Below are positions 32,867-41,808 of a DNA stretch of 64,000 nt, piece after piece. The stretch's first letter is position 1, and each line of letters opens with the position of its first letter. Under the pieces are notes generated by a model. It had not been told where the DNA came from. It made no database searches and saw only the letters and a list, made by a program, of their open reading frames with translations. Source of the DNA: Pusillimonas sp. UBA3987 (GTDB taxonomy: Bacteria; Pseudomonadota; Gammaproteobacteria; Burkholderiales; Burkholderiaceae_B); the NCBI GenBank assembly GCA_002384935.1, contig DGCD01000021.1, positions 1 through 64,000 on the forward strand, given 5' to 3'. The position numbers and the translations under genes are program-made.

Positions 32867-35164
32867 TTACGGGGATGTGTTGAGCGTATTTGCGTCGACC
32901 ACCGCCATGGCGGTCATGTTGACAATGCGGCGCACCGTAGAACTGGACGTAAGAATATGCACTGGCGCATTTACGCCCAGTAAAAACGGGCCAATCGCAA
33001 CATTGCCACCCGCCGCCGTTTTAAGCAAGTTATACGCGATATTCCCCGAGTCAACGTTGGGACAAATCAACAAATTGGCTGCACCTTTCAGCGTGGTTGA
33101 GGGCAAAACACGCTCGCGAAGTGATTCATCGAGCGCACAGTCGCCATGCATTTCGCCGTCGACCTCAAGATCTGGCGCCAATTCATGAACCATCTGCAAC
33201 GCCTGGCGCATCTTTTCACCCGAGGCGGAACTACCGGTGCCGAAGTTGGAACGCGACAACAACGCGATTTTCGGCTCGATATTCAAACGGCGCATTTGAG
33301 CCGCCGCTGCCAGCGTGATTTCAGCCACCTGTTCTGCGCTCGGGTCATCGTTCACATGCGTATCAGCCAGCGCTACAGTGCGTTCGGATAGCAACAGAAT
33401 ATTCATGGCCGAATAAATGTGGGTGCCGGGGGCCTTGCCGATGACCTCATCAACAAAACGCAGATGGTCGGCGTATGACCCCACCGTACCGCAAATCATA
33501 CCGTCGGCATCACCCAAATGCACCATCATGGCACCGATCAGGGTGAGGCGGCGACGCATTTCAACCCGCGCCATTTCCTTGCTGATGCCGCGTCGGCACA
33601 TTTTTTCCCAATAGGTCGTCCAGTATCGATGGAAACGTTCGTCGTATTCAGGGTTGGTCACTTCAACGTCAACACCCAACTTAAGACGCAAGTTAAAGCG
33701 CTTGATACGTGCTTCAAGAACAGCCGGACGCCCCACCAGTATCGGTTTGGCCAGTTTTTCATCGACCACGATTTGAACGGCCCGCAAAACGCGCTCGTCT
33801 TCCCCTTCAGTGAAGACGACACGTGCCTTGCCACCATCCCTTACCATCGCTTTGGCAGCAGAAAACAGCGGCTTCATGAACGAGCCGGAACGATAAATAA
33901 ATTGCTGCAATTGTTCTGCGTACGCATCGAAATCTTCGATTGGACGCGTTGCCACGCCGTCGTCCATGGCAGCTTTGGCCACTGCCGGGGCAACACGCAG
34001 GATAAGACGCGGATCGAATGGCTTGGGAATGAGGTATTCACGTCCGAAGGACACCCCGTAGCTTCCGTAAGCCGCCGCCACAACGTCGTTCTGTTCCTCT
34101 TGCGCCAACTGCGAAATCGCCTCGACAGCCGCTTTCTCCATGCCACGCGTAATGGTGGTTGCGCCTACATCGAGCGCCCCGCGGAACATATAGGGGAAAC
34201 ACAAGACGTTATTGACCTGGTTCGGATAATCGGAGCGCCCGGTGGCCATCACGACATCGTCACGCACGGCATGTGCGTCTTCCGGCAGAATTTCAGGGCT
34301 GGGGTTGGCCAAAGCCAGAATAATGGGGTTCAAAGCCATGCGAGCCACCATTTCGGGCTTTAAGACACCCCCGGCAGACAGGCCCAGAAAAACATCCGCA
34401 CCGTCGATAATATCGCCCAAGGTGCGCGCCTCGGTTTCCTGGGCATAACGGGCTTTCTCCGGGTCCATCAGAACGGTACGCCCCTGATACACGACCCCTT
34501 CAATATCGGAAACCCAGATATTTTTCGATGGCAAACCCAGGTCGACCATGAGCTCAAGACACGCCAGTGCGGCAGCGCCAGCGCCCGAAACAACCACTTT
34601 GACCTCATCGATATTTTTCTCAACGACCTTCAAGGCACTGATAAAGGCCGAAGCGACACAAATTGCCGTCCCGTGCTGGTCGTCGTGAAATACCGGGATC
34701 GACATGCGTTCGCGCAGCTTGCGCTCAACGATGAAACATTCCGGCGCCTTGATGTCTTCCAGATTAATGCCGCCGAACGTGGGCTCCAGGCGTGCAATGG
34801 TTTCAACCAACTTATCGGGATCCGATTCGTTAATTTCAATGTCGAAAACATCAATACCAGCGAACTTCTTGAAGAGTACCGCCTTGCCTTCCATAACCGG
34901 CTTCGACGCCAGGGCACCGATATTACCTAATCCCAGAACGGCCGACCCATTGGTGATGACACCAACCAGATTGCCTCGCGCCGTGAAGCGGCGGGCATTC
35001 TGGGGATCTGAAACAATTTCTTCGCAAGCGGCTGCCACACCCGGAGAATACGCCAGCATCAAATCGCGCTGGTTCGACAACTGCTTGGTGGCTGTAACTG
35101 CAATTTTCCCAGGGCGCCCTTTCTCGTGATATTCAAGCGCGGCTTTACGAAGATTCTCTTCCAT
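32867..35164 (-). CDS. maeB: NADP-dependent malic enzyme, MaeB type
   Basis: Bifunctional-looking malic enzyme of 765 residues. The N-terminal malic domain (about 1-430) has MLAYSPGVAAACEEI, FHDDQHGTAICVA and the Rossmann segment VVVSGAGAAALACLELM. The C-terminal part (about 430-765) is phosphate acetyltransferase-like, with FTEGEDERVLRAVQI and GVNAPVHILTSSSTVRRI. It decarboxylates malate to pyruvate with NADP; the C-terminal domain is thought to be regulatory rather than catalytic. This would supply NADPH and pyruvate from TCA-cycle intermediates derived from aromatics, an inference. GGACC is the only weak ribosome-binding site. Confidence 0.96.
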   Translation of the reverse strand: MEENLRKAALEYHEKGRPGKIAVTATKQLSNQRDLMLAYSPGVAAACEEIVSDPQNARRFTARGNLVGVITNGSAVLGLGNIGALASKPVMEGKAVLFKKFAGIDVFDIEINESDPDKLVETIARLEPTFGGINLEDIKAPECFIVERKLRERMSIPVFHDDQHGTAICVASAFISALKVVEKNIDEVKVVVSGAGAAALACLELMVDLGLPSKNIWVSDIEGVVYQGRTVLMDPEKARYAQETEARTLGDIIDGADVFLGLSAGGVLKPEMVARMALNPIILALANPSPEILPEDAHAVRDDVVMATGRSDYPNQVNNVLCFPYMFRGALDVGATTITRGMEKAAVEAISQLAQEEQNDVVAAAYGSYGVSFGREYLIPKPFDPRLILRVAPAVAKAAMDDGVATRPIEDFDAYAEQLQQFIYRSGSFMKPLFSAAKAMVRDGGKARVVFTEGEDERVLRAVQIVVDEKLAKPILVGRPAVLEARIKRFNLRLKLGVDVEVTNPEYDERFHRYWTTYWEKMCRRGISKEMARVEMRRRLTLIGAMMVHLGDADGMICGTVGSYADHLRFVDEVIGKAPGTHIYSAMNILLLSERTVALADTHVNDDPSAEQVAEITLAAAAQMRRLNIEPKIALLSRSNFGTGSSASGEKMRQALQMVHELAPDLEVDGEMHGDCALDESLRERVLPSTTLKGAANLLICPNVDSGNIAYNLLKTAAGGNVAIGPFLLGVNAPVHILTSSSTVRRIVNMTAMAVVDANTLNTSP

Positions 35165-35230
35165 GATGGTCCGTTTACGTCAAAAAAAGAATGAAACAAA
35201 GGGAATGATACACACATGCCCGATTAAAAA

Positions 35231-36148
35231 TTACAAAGCCTGACCTGGGTGAGGAAAAATACCACAGGGGTCAAACTGATTCTTGATATGCAGGTCAATA
35301 TCTTGCGCCGCATAAACAACCGTTTCGTCGAACGCGCCGGACGCCACACCTCGGAACGGCTGTGGTTCAACCGGCTCCGACATCGCCTGAAACACAAACC
35401 ACTCTGCCCAGCACAAGTCTGAGCCCTGACCAAACAGCAGGTGGGACAAATTCACATCATGCTCATTTGCCGGCATTAAAGCATCCAGACGATAACGCCC
35501 GGGCCAATGCGAAGACTCAGCACACAGCCGGGCGGAATCACCGGCGCAGAGGCGAAAAAGCGCCGGGACCAATTGCTGCACAGTCAGTGTGCCCAATGGT
35601 TGGCGTTGCCCCACGCCGAACGGCCCCAGAACAGCCGTCGTTTCGTCGGCCAGGAGCACACCGGCATGACTCAACCCCATGCGCCAAAGCTCGCCGGTAG
35701 GCAAGTTCATATGTACGCGGTCGGCAATCAACGCTGCCACCGTCAGATAATCGGGAAAAGCCTCAAACTGTGTCAGGCCCGCCTGTTTGAGCTCTGCCAC
35801 GAAACAACCGGGCTGAACAAACCACTTGTCGTCGGTATCCGGCACCGGCTGGCATGTTTTCAGGTAAATACTGGGGTCGAGCCACAGCACTGATGCACCC
35901 GGCTGGTGCGCCTCTTGCTCCAAACCATCCAGTAAAAGCACGACCTCATACTCCTTGCACAGCATAAGCGCATGATGCACATCGGCCGGCGTTTTGGCAG
36001 ACAACCTGGCGTGGCCGAACCCATCGACCCGACCCTCATTGAAAAAACTTCCCTGCACTAAACGACGCATACGTTGACAAAAATTTTCCCAAGGATCATT
36101 CGTGATGCGCCGGCCCGTAAAAAACGCGCGGCGTGACAGCGACGGCAT
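35231..36148 (-). CDS. Compact FAD-linked oxidase-like protein, function unknown
   Basis: A 305-residue protein that looks like a shortened FAD-linked oxidase. The middle matches the FAD-binding PCMH fold: KWFVQPGCFVAELKQAGL, then PTGELWRMGLSHAGVLLADE in place of the usual glycine-rich block. The C-terminus IDLHIKNQFDPCGIFPHPG resembles the GlcD-type ending IKxxFDPxGILNPG. The large substrate domain of full-size members (about 450-500 residues) seems missing. A clear AAAGGA lies before the ATG and there are no internal stops, so it is unlikely to be a decayed gene. It faces the aminotransferase gene. Whether it still binds FAD is open. Confidence 0.6.
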   Translation of the reverse strand: MPSLSRRAFFTGRRITNDPWENFCQRMRRLVQGSFFNEGRVDGFGHARLSAKTPADVHHALMLCKEYEVVLLLDGLEQEAHQPGASVLWLDPSIYLKTCQPVPDTDDKWFVQPGCFVAELKQAGLTQFEAFPDYLTVAALIADRVHMNLPTGELWRMGLSHAGVLLADETTAVLGPFGVGQRQPLGTLTVQQLVPALFRLCAGDSARLCAESSHWPGRYRLDALMPANEHDVNLSHLLFGQGSDLCWAEWFVFQAMSEPVEPQPFRGVASGAFDETVVYAAQDIDLHIKNQFDPCGIFPHPGQAL

Positions 36149-36229
36149 GCCTGATTTCCTTTGAACTGAATAATACGATTAAATAACGTTTTAAACCCAA
36201 CAAATTGTGACCTGCAAAGAGACTCCGTT

Positions 36230-37387
36230 ATGCCCGAACTGGCCCAAAGATGCACCAAGATTCAACCATTCTACGCCGTTGAATTGTTCAAACAGGGGGC
36301 TGCACTGGCCGCGCAAGGGCACGACATCATCAGCCTGGGCATCGGCGAACCCGACTTCACGGCACCTGCCCAGGTCGTCGAAACGCTCAACCGGGCCTCA
36401 TCGGCAGGCTTGAGTGGTTACACACCGCCGTTGGGCCTGCCGCCGTTGCGTGAAGCCATTGCACATTATTATGGCGAGGAATTCGGTGCTCGTGTGAGCC
36501 CCGAGCGCGTTATTGTGACATCCGGTGCGTCGGGCGCGCTTTTATTGGCATGCATGGCGCTGATCAACCCGGGCGCGGAAATATTAATGCCCGACCCGTC
36601 CTATCCAGCCAACCAGAACTTCATACGTTGTGCCGGCGGTCAGCCAAAATTGATTCCCTGCGGGCCCGAGAAGCGGTTTCAGCTCTCAGCACAAGACATC
36701 GACACCCATTGGGGCCCCGACACACGGGGAGTCGTCATCGCCTCGCCCAGCAACCCTACCGGCACCCGTATCCTGCCGGGCGAACTCAAGGCGCTTATCG
36801 AGGCAGTGCATGCACGTGGCGGTTTTGTGATTATGGATGAGATTTATCTGGGGCTTTACTACGACGAAAAACCTGAAAGCGCCCTGCAATTGAGCGACGA
36901 TATCATCGTCATCAACAGTTTTTCAAAATACTTCCACATGACGGGTTGGCGCCTGGGCTGGATGATTGTGCCCGAAACAATGATTTCAGCCATCGATAAA
37001 CTGGCCGCCAGTTTGACTATTTGCGCACCCAGCCTGGCACAACATGCTGCGCTGACCTGCTTTGAACCAGAAGTGATGCGGGTATACGAAAATCGCCGTC
37101 TTTCCTTCAAGCAACGACGTGATTATCTGCTGCCTGAACTTGAAAAACTGGGTTTGCGCGTCCCGGTCAAGCCCGACGGCGCTTTCTATGTGTACGCCGA
37201 CGTCAGCCAGCACAGCCGGGACAGCGAGGACTTTTCACAAAAAATGCTTACGCAGGCCCACGTTGCAGCAGTACCAGGGCGCGACTTCGGCCCCGCATAT
37301 GCGCAAAAAATGCTGCGTTTTTCCTACACGCTGGGATTAAACAGGCTGGAAGAAGCGGTGGCGCGAATGGCCGGGTTTCTGCGCTAG
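36230..37387 (+). CDS. Class I/II PLP-dependent aminotransferase
   Basis: Fold-type I aminotransferase of 385 residues. The PLP lysine is Lys233 in NSFSKYFHMTGWRLGW, and the other PLP contacts lie in TSGASGALLLA, SPSNPTGT and MDEIYLGLYYD; the N-terminal ISLGIGEPDFTAP and the C-terminal LRFSYTLGLNRLEEA are typical. Related enzymes act on alanine, aspartate or aromatic amino acids. The sequence alone does not settle the substrate, so no symbol is given. The start at 36230 follows the family N-terminus. It converges on the lytic transglycosylase gene with six bases between them. Confidence 0.92.
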   Translation: MPELAQRCTKIQPFYAVELFKQGAALAAQGHDIISLGIGEPDFTAPAQVVETLNRASSAGLSGYTPPLGLPPLREAIAHYYGEEFGARVSPERVIVTSGASGALLLACMALINPGAEILMPDPSYPANQNFIRCAGGQPKLIPCGPEKRFQLSAQDIDTHWGPDTRGVVIASPSNPTGTRILPGELKALIEAVHARGGFVIMDEIYLGLYYDEKPESALQLSDDIIVINSFSKYFHMTGWRLGWMIVPETMISAIDKLAASLTICAPSLAQHAALTCFEPEVMRVYENRRLSFKQRRDYLLPELEKLGLRVPVKPDGAFYVYADVSQHSRDSEDFSQKMLTQAHVAAVPGRDFGPAYAQKMLRFSYTLGLNRLEEAVARMAGFLR

Positions 37388-37393
37388 TTGGTG

Positions 37394-38254
37394 CTATAGA
37401 TCAAACCCGGGCGCAATCCCGGACGCGAGCGCGATACGACGCATTTCGGCCAGCACTTTGTTGCCGTATCCGCCATCACCCGGCCCCGTTGCACCCACGT
37501 AACATGCCAGCCCGCCGCGGATTGAACCGCGCCGCTTAATGCAATCGTACAGAATCTGGGTACCCACCTGGATATTGGCCAAGGGGTTCAGGGCCGCGTC
37601 TACGCCATCGGCAAAATCAACAAATTTGTCTTTATGGACCCGGGTCATGACTTGCATCAGCCCCTGGGCGCCGACATGGCTTTCGGCAAACGGATTGTAG
37701 CGGGACTCAATAGCAATAACGGCAAGCACCAACTGCGGATCAAGCTCCCGCTGGTTTGCCACCTGAAACACATTCTGGATCAGCACACCCGCCGCTTTAT
37801 GGGCAATGCGATATTTACGTGCTATGTAACTGCGCAGGGCCTTGCTTTGCTCTGACGTGACGCCTGGAAGAACATAATCATCTGCTTCAGCCATTGCCTG
37901 TGAAAACGGCAGATCCGCATCAGGCATGCTGTTGGCTGGCGGCGTTTCAGCCCACTCACTTTTTGCCCATTCAGGCGCCGACAATAAAGCGCCGAAACTG
38001 CTTCCACGCTCGGGCAGCGAAAACAAATCAATTTGCAAAGAGGCAGGACGCAAACTGGCCAGCAAGGCCGTGTGAACCTGACGGGTTTGTTCTTTCAATG
38101 CCGGCACGGTAAGGCTTAACGCAACCGTAACCAGGACAGCCAAACCCAGATAAACCGCGCACACATGCACCAACTCAGCAAGGTGATGACGTACACTTCG
38201 AAAAATACGGAAAAACGTCTGGCCCGAATTAGCTAAAACCATAGGGGTGAACAT
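37394..38254 (-). CDS. Membrane-anchored lytic transglycosylase (SLT domain)
   Basis: A 286-residue protein with one N-terminal transmembrane helix (about 30-50, YLGLAVLVTVALSLTV) and a C-terminal SLT domain (about 155-280). The catalytic Glu183 is in VLAVIAIESRYNPFAESHVGAQGLMQVM, split here as AIESRYNPFAES and GAQGLMQVM, and NIQVGTQILYDCI and CYVGATGPGDGGYGNKV follow. It cuts peptidoglycan to give 1,6-anhydro ends. Its first codon lies three bases from the ubiD TTG on the other strand, so the true start may be the ATG at 38242. Confidence 0.88.
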   Translation of the reverse strand: MFTPMVLANSGQTFFRIFRSVRHHLAELVHVCAVYLGLAVLVTVALSLTVPALKEQTRQVHTALLASLRPASLQIDLFSLPERGSSFGALLSAPEWAKSEWAETPPANSMPDADLPFSQAMAEADDYVLPGVTSEQSKALRSYIARKYRIAHKAAGVLIQNVFQVANQRELDPQLVLAVIAIESRYNPFAESHVGAQGLMQVMTRVHKDKFVDFADGVDAALNPLANIQVGTQILYDCIKRRGSIRGGLACYVGATGPGDGGYGNKVLAEMRRIALASGIAPGFDL

Positions 38255-38257
38255 CTC

Positions 38258-39805
38258 TTGAAATATCGTGACTTACGCGACTTTATAGCGCAACTTGAGT
38301 CAATTGGCGAACTGAAAACGGTTAACGCCAGTGTTTCAACGCACTTGGAAATGACCGAAATCAGCGACCGCGTCCTTCAGACTCAAGGACCGGCACTTTT
38401 GTTCCGCAATGCGCAGCACCAGAACCAGCCGGCGGCCATGCCCGTGCTGACGAATTTATTTGGCACCCCACACCGGGTGGCATTGGGTATGGGCGCGGAT
38501 GAGGTCAGCGCGCTACGCGATATCGGCGAACTGCTGGCGTCTTTGCGAGAGCCCGAGGCGCCCAAAGGGCTGCGTGATGCCTTTGCAAAAGTCGCCACGT
38601 TGAAATCGGCCTTGTGGGACATGAGTCCGAAGAAAATCCGGGGGGCACCCTGCCAGGAAATTGTACTGGAAGGAATCGATGTCGATCTCAATCAAATCCC
38701 CTTACAACACTGCTGGCCCGACGACATTGGACCCCTGTTGACATGGGGGCTGGTAATTACGCGTGGTCCAAATGCAAAACGCCAGAACCTAGGCATTTAC
38801 CGTCAGCAGCAAATTGGACGCAACAAACTGATTATGCGTTGGTTGTCGCACCGGGGCGGCGCGCTGGATTTCCGTGACCACTGCCTTGCCAATCCCGGCC
38901 AACCCTTCCCGATTGCCGTTGCCCTGGGCACCGACCCAGCAACGATTCTGGGCGCTGTGACGCCGGTACCCGACAGTCTGTCGGAATATCAGTTCGCCGG
39001 TTTGCTCAGGGGGGCGCGCACCGAGCTGACGCAGGCAATCGGCAGCGAACTATCGGTACCAGCCTACGCGGAGATCGTGCTGGAGGGCCATATCCTGCCT
39101 TCATCCGATCCGGCCGCCCTTGCGCCCAATGCATCCGGGTCGGATACACCGCCCCCAAAAAACTCAAACTATGAAATGGCCCTGGAGGGTCCCTACGGCG
39201 ATCACACTGGCTACTACAACGAACAAGACTGGTTCCCGGTATTTACCGTTGAGCGCATTACGATGCGTCGAAACCCCATCTACCACAGCACCTACACCGG
39301 GAAACCCCCCGACGAGCCGGCCGTGTTGGGTGTGGCATTGAACGAGGTGTTTGTCCCGTTGCTCAAGCGCCAGTTACCGGAGATTGTTGATTTTCATCTT
39401 CCACCCGAAGGTTGCAGTTACCGGCTTGCCGTGGTGTCGATTCGCAAACAGTATCCCGGGCACGCCAAGCGCGTCATGTTCGGTCTTTGGAGCGTCCTGC
39501 GTCAGTTCATGTACACGAAGTTCATTGTCGTGGTCGACGAAGACATCAACCCACGTGACTGGAAAGAGGTTGTTTGGGCCATGACAACCCGAATGGATCC
39601 CGTGCGCGATGCCGTGCTGGTAGAAAACACACCCATCGATTATCTGGATTTCGCCTCTCCGGTTTCCGGGTTGGGCGGCAAAATGGGGCTTGACGCCACC
39701 AACAAATGGCCCGGCGAAACGCAGCGCGAATGGGGACGCCCGATTGTGATGGACAAGCAGGTGAAAGCCCGGATCGACGAAATCTGGCCGACCCTGGGCC
39801 TATGA
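38258..39805 (+). CDS. ubiD: 4-Hydroxy-3-polyprenylbenzoate decarboxylase UbiD
   Basis: UbiD-family decarboxylase of 515 residues. The start is a TTG at 38258, supported by the conserved MKYRDLRDFIAQLESIGELK N-terminus and GGGGTGA-like bases upstream. Family features include FPIAVALGTDPATILGAVTPVP and KPPDEPAVLGVALNEVFVPLLK. It uses prenylated FMN, made by UbiX, to decarboxylate a ubiquinone precursor. UbiX was not seen in the window. It overlaps the next convergent gene by six bases. Confidence 0.93.
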   Translation: MKYRDLRDFIAQLESIGELKTVNASVSTHLEMTEISDRVLQTQGPALLFRNAQHQNQPAAMPVLTNLFGTPHRVALGMGADEVSALRDIGELLASLREPEAPKGLRDAFAKVATLKSALWDMSPKKIRGAPCQEIVLEGIDVDLNQIPLQHCWPDDIGPLLTWGLVITRGPNAKRQNLGIYRQQQIGRNKLIMRWLSHRGGALDFRDHCLANPGQPFPIAVALGTDPATILGAVTPVPDSLSEYQFAGLLRGARTELTQAIGSELSVPAYAEIVLEGHILPSSDPAALAPNASGSDTPPPKNSNYEMALEGPYGDHTGYYNEQDWFPVFTVERITMRRNPIYHSTYTGKPPDEPAVLGVALNEVFVPLLKRQLPEIVDFHLPPEGCSYRLAVVSIRKQYPGHAKRVMFGLWSVLRQFMYTKFIVVVDEDINPRDWKEVVWAMTTRMDPVRDAVLVENTPIDYLDFASPVSGLGGKMGLDATNKWPGETQREWGRPIVMDKQVKARIDEIWPTLGL

Positions 39806-40168
39806 TGAACCTGTTGAGCCCTGCCCGGTTTTCAACATTTTAACCAACTGCCAAACTGTCACGACACCGACGCCGACCTTCAATAAGCGGCTACGGGAGC
39901 GACCCCGGCCAGGCAGCAGGCTTGACAGGGAAGACAACAGGAAAGGATAACGGGTTAAAAAGCGGGCGCCCTGCATAAGCGAGGCACCCGCGCCTTTGCC
40001 GGATGACAATGCCCGCGGCATCACGGTGCGAATCAAAGCCGCAGGTGAAATGTCGCTCACAACTTCGCACGCGGATTTACGCAGCGATTGCCGCTCAACG
40101 GCTGCCCGCGCCCTTAATAGCTCTTTACGCAAGGCACGTTCACGGGTACGCGACAAATTCGAACTCAC
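39800..40168 (-). CDS. YqjK-like small basic protein
   Basis: A 122-residue basic protein (Arg-rich N-terminus ERALRKELLRARAAVERQSLRKSA) with a hydrophobic stretch near the C-terminus (VGVGVVTVWQLVKMLKTG). I recognise it by position: it ends the DUF883-YqjE-small protein run, as yqjK does in the enterobacterial yqjCDEK cluster. The sequence itself carries no motif I can name. It overlaps the yqjE-like gene by four bases, so the two are translationally coupled, and ends within the last bases of ubiD on the other strand. Confidence 0.6.
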   Translation of the reverse strand: MSSNLSRTRERALRKELLRARAAVERQSLRKSACEVVSDISPAALIRTVMPRALSSGKGAGASLMQGARFLTRYPFLLSSLSSLLPGRGRSRSRLLKVGVGVVTVWQLVKMLKTGQGSTGSS

Positions 40169-40572
40169 GGCGCATCTCCTGGGTTGCGATCAGCGCGATC
40201 AACTTCCTGTAGACGATTGACCAAAGCAAGATCACGCTTCAGTTCATCAAGCGTTGCTTCAAAAGGGACCGAACTGGCGCAAAGCTCGTTTCTGGCCCAC
40301 CAGGACAGCCCCAGGCCGACCAGCAAATACACCAGCGCCAAAAGGCCCAGGGCCAAATACCGATGTTCCGTTGGCCAGAAATAAAGCGCAACAAGAAGTG
40401 AAACAACCAGCAAGGCCAGCACCAGGCACAAGATGGCGCCTACGGTAAGGCACATGACCCTGATTAACCGCAGGCGCTGTTCCGCAAGTTCGATGGAAAA
40501 AAGCTCCAAGCGTGTACTCACGATGGAAACCAGCGTTGAAGCTAACTGACCGACGGATTGACTAAGTGCCAT
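40165..40572 (-). CDS. YqjE-like membrane protein (phage-holin superfamily fold)
   Basis: A 135-residue protein with two transmembrane helices, VGAILCLVLALLVVSLLVAL and YLALGLLALVYLLVGLGLSW (about 44-63 and 75-94), and a soluble N-terminus and C-terminus. This is the YqjE/actinobacteriophage-holin III type of small membrane protein; no phage genes are near, so it is a chromosomal member. It is the middle gene of three. Its role is unknown; the E. coli group is linked to membrane-associated ribosomes through YqjD. Confidence 0.75.
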   Translation of the reverse strand: MALSQSVGQLASTLVSIVSTRLELFSIELAEQRLRLIRVMCLTVGAILCLVLALLVVSLLVALYFWPTEHRYLALGLLALVYLLVGLGLSWWARNELCASSVPFEATLDELKRDLALVNRLQEVDRADRNPGDAP

Positions 40573-40619
40573 CTAAAATGGGCCCCTTGAAACGTTAAGC
40601 CTGATTAAAAGGCCGTATT

Positions 40620-40952
40620 TTAACGACGACTGATTAACATGCCGACGAGCAAACCGGTAAGGCCTGCAACACCGATGGCCTGCCAAGGATTGTCGTGTAC
40701 GTAGTCGTCGGTGGCACGCGCCGCAATACGGCCACGCTCGAGAAGCGCATCTTGCGTATCGTACAAAGCCGAACGCGTGCGGCGCAGCGACAGCATTGCG
40801 CGCTCGCGCAGTTCCTCGGCTTTTTCGCCGCTTGCCTGTGCCGCCTCGCGAAGCAACTTTTCAGCTTCGTCGAGACTGTCTTTCACGCCGTCGATAAAGC
40901 CTTCTTCTTGTGCTTTCAAATCATTTTGAGTTTTCAGATCAGTTTTAGCCAT
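40620..40952 (-). CDS. DUF883 family YqjD/ElaB-like ribosome-associated membrane protein
   Basis: A 110-residue protein of the DUF883 type. It is mostly helical and charged (LREAAQASGEKAEELRER), with the C-terminal tail anchor PWQAIGVAGLTGLLVGMLISRR at about 89-110. In E. coli, YqjD and ElaB anchor ribosomes to the inner membrane in stationary phase. It is first in the triad, and the 47-base gap to the yqjE-like gene suggests one transcript. Stationary-phase regulation is inferred from family knowledge, not from a promoter I can see. Confidence 0.88.
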   Translation of the reverse strand: MAKTDLKTQNDLKAQEEGFIDGVKDSLDEAEKLLREAAQASGEKAEELRERAMLSLRRTRSALYDTQDALLERGRIAARATDDYVHDNPWQAIGVAGLTGLLVGMLISRR

Positions 40953-41059
40953 TTTTGCACCCCTTCAATTGGATTAGTGGTGATAACGGCGAGCCCTCTA
41001 GATGGGCCCGCTTACCTTTTCATAGTACCGGACTGACACGAAAACGCAATTGACAAATG

Positions 41060-41094
41060 TTAAATAAAATAACGGGACTTGATTTCCCGATGGG
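41060..41094 (-). terminator. Possible intrinsic terminator of upp
   Basis: On the minus strand, CGGGA (41089-41085) pairs with TCCCG (41077-41073) around a 7-base loop, and TTATTTTATTT follows. The stem is short (five pairs) but the T-rich tail is good and it lies directly after the upp stop codon. Confidence 0.5.
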
Positions 41095-41733
41095 TCAGGT
41101 ATGCTTTTGGCGAGTACCGAAGATACGGTCCCCCGCATCCCCCAAACCGGGAATGATATAACCGTCTTCATTCAAATGACTGTCGATTGAAGCGGTGTAG
41201 ATATGCACGTCGGGATGTTGCTGCTGGACTGCATCGATACCCTCGGGCGCAGCCACCAGAACCAAGGCCCGAATATTGTTCGCACCCGCCTTTTTCAGCA
41301 TATCGATGGTCGCAACCATGGAACCCCCGGTTGCCAGCATCGGGTCGACAATCAGCGCCAGGCGCTGGTCAAGGGCATCGGCCAGACGTTCAAGATATGT
41401 TTGCGCCTGCAGGGTTTCCTCGTTACGAGCAATACCTACCGCGCTGACCTTGGCGCCGGGAATGAGCGTAAGAACCCCATCAAGCATACCAATACCCGCA
41501 CGCAAAATCGGCACAACCGTTACCTTCTTACCCGCTATTTTTTCTACATCGATCTGTCCTGACCAACCCTGCACGATGGTCGGTTCAAGGGGCAGGTCTT
41601 TGGTGGCCTCGTACGTAAGAAGCGCAGCAACTTCTTGCGACATTTCACGGAAATTCTTGGTGCTCAGATCCGCCTTGCGCATCAAACCCAGCTTGTGCCG
41701 GATCAAGGGATGACGTATTTCATGTATTGGCAT
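41095..41733 (-). CDS. upp: Uracil phosphoribosyltransferase
   Basis: Pyrimidine salvage enzyme of 212 residues. PILRAGIGMLDGVLTLIPGA holds the phosphate and uracil contact region, and LIVDPMLATGGSMVATID is the PRPP loop (about 125-142). It converts uracil and PRPP to UMP. The start at 41733 (MPIHEIRHPLIRHKLGLMR) matches the family N-terminus and has AGGA upstream; the longer frame to 41766 is not needed. A terminator-like element follows the stop. Confidence 0.96.
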   Translation of the reverse strand: MPIHEIRHPLIRHKLGLMRKADLSTKNFREMSQEVAALLTYEATKDLPLEPTIVQGWSGQIDVEKIAGKKVTVVPILRAGIGMLDGVLTLIPGAKVSAVGIARNEETLQAQTYLERLADALDQRLALIVDPMLATGGSMVATIDMLKKAGANNIRALVLVAAPEGIDAVQQQHPDVHIYTASIDSHLNEDGYIIPGLGDAGDRIFGTRQKHT

Positions 41734-41808
41734 GCAACATTCCTGCTGGAAAATTAATAGACTCAAGCCACCAGTTTATCCGTTTTACGACCTGCCACCG
41801 GACGCATC

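Noticed and set aside
40165..40572. Phage holin gene suggesting a prophage remnant
   Set aside because: The fold is holin-like but the gene is a YqjE-type chromosomal protein in the yqjD-E-K order; no other phage gene is present.
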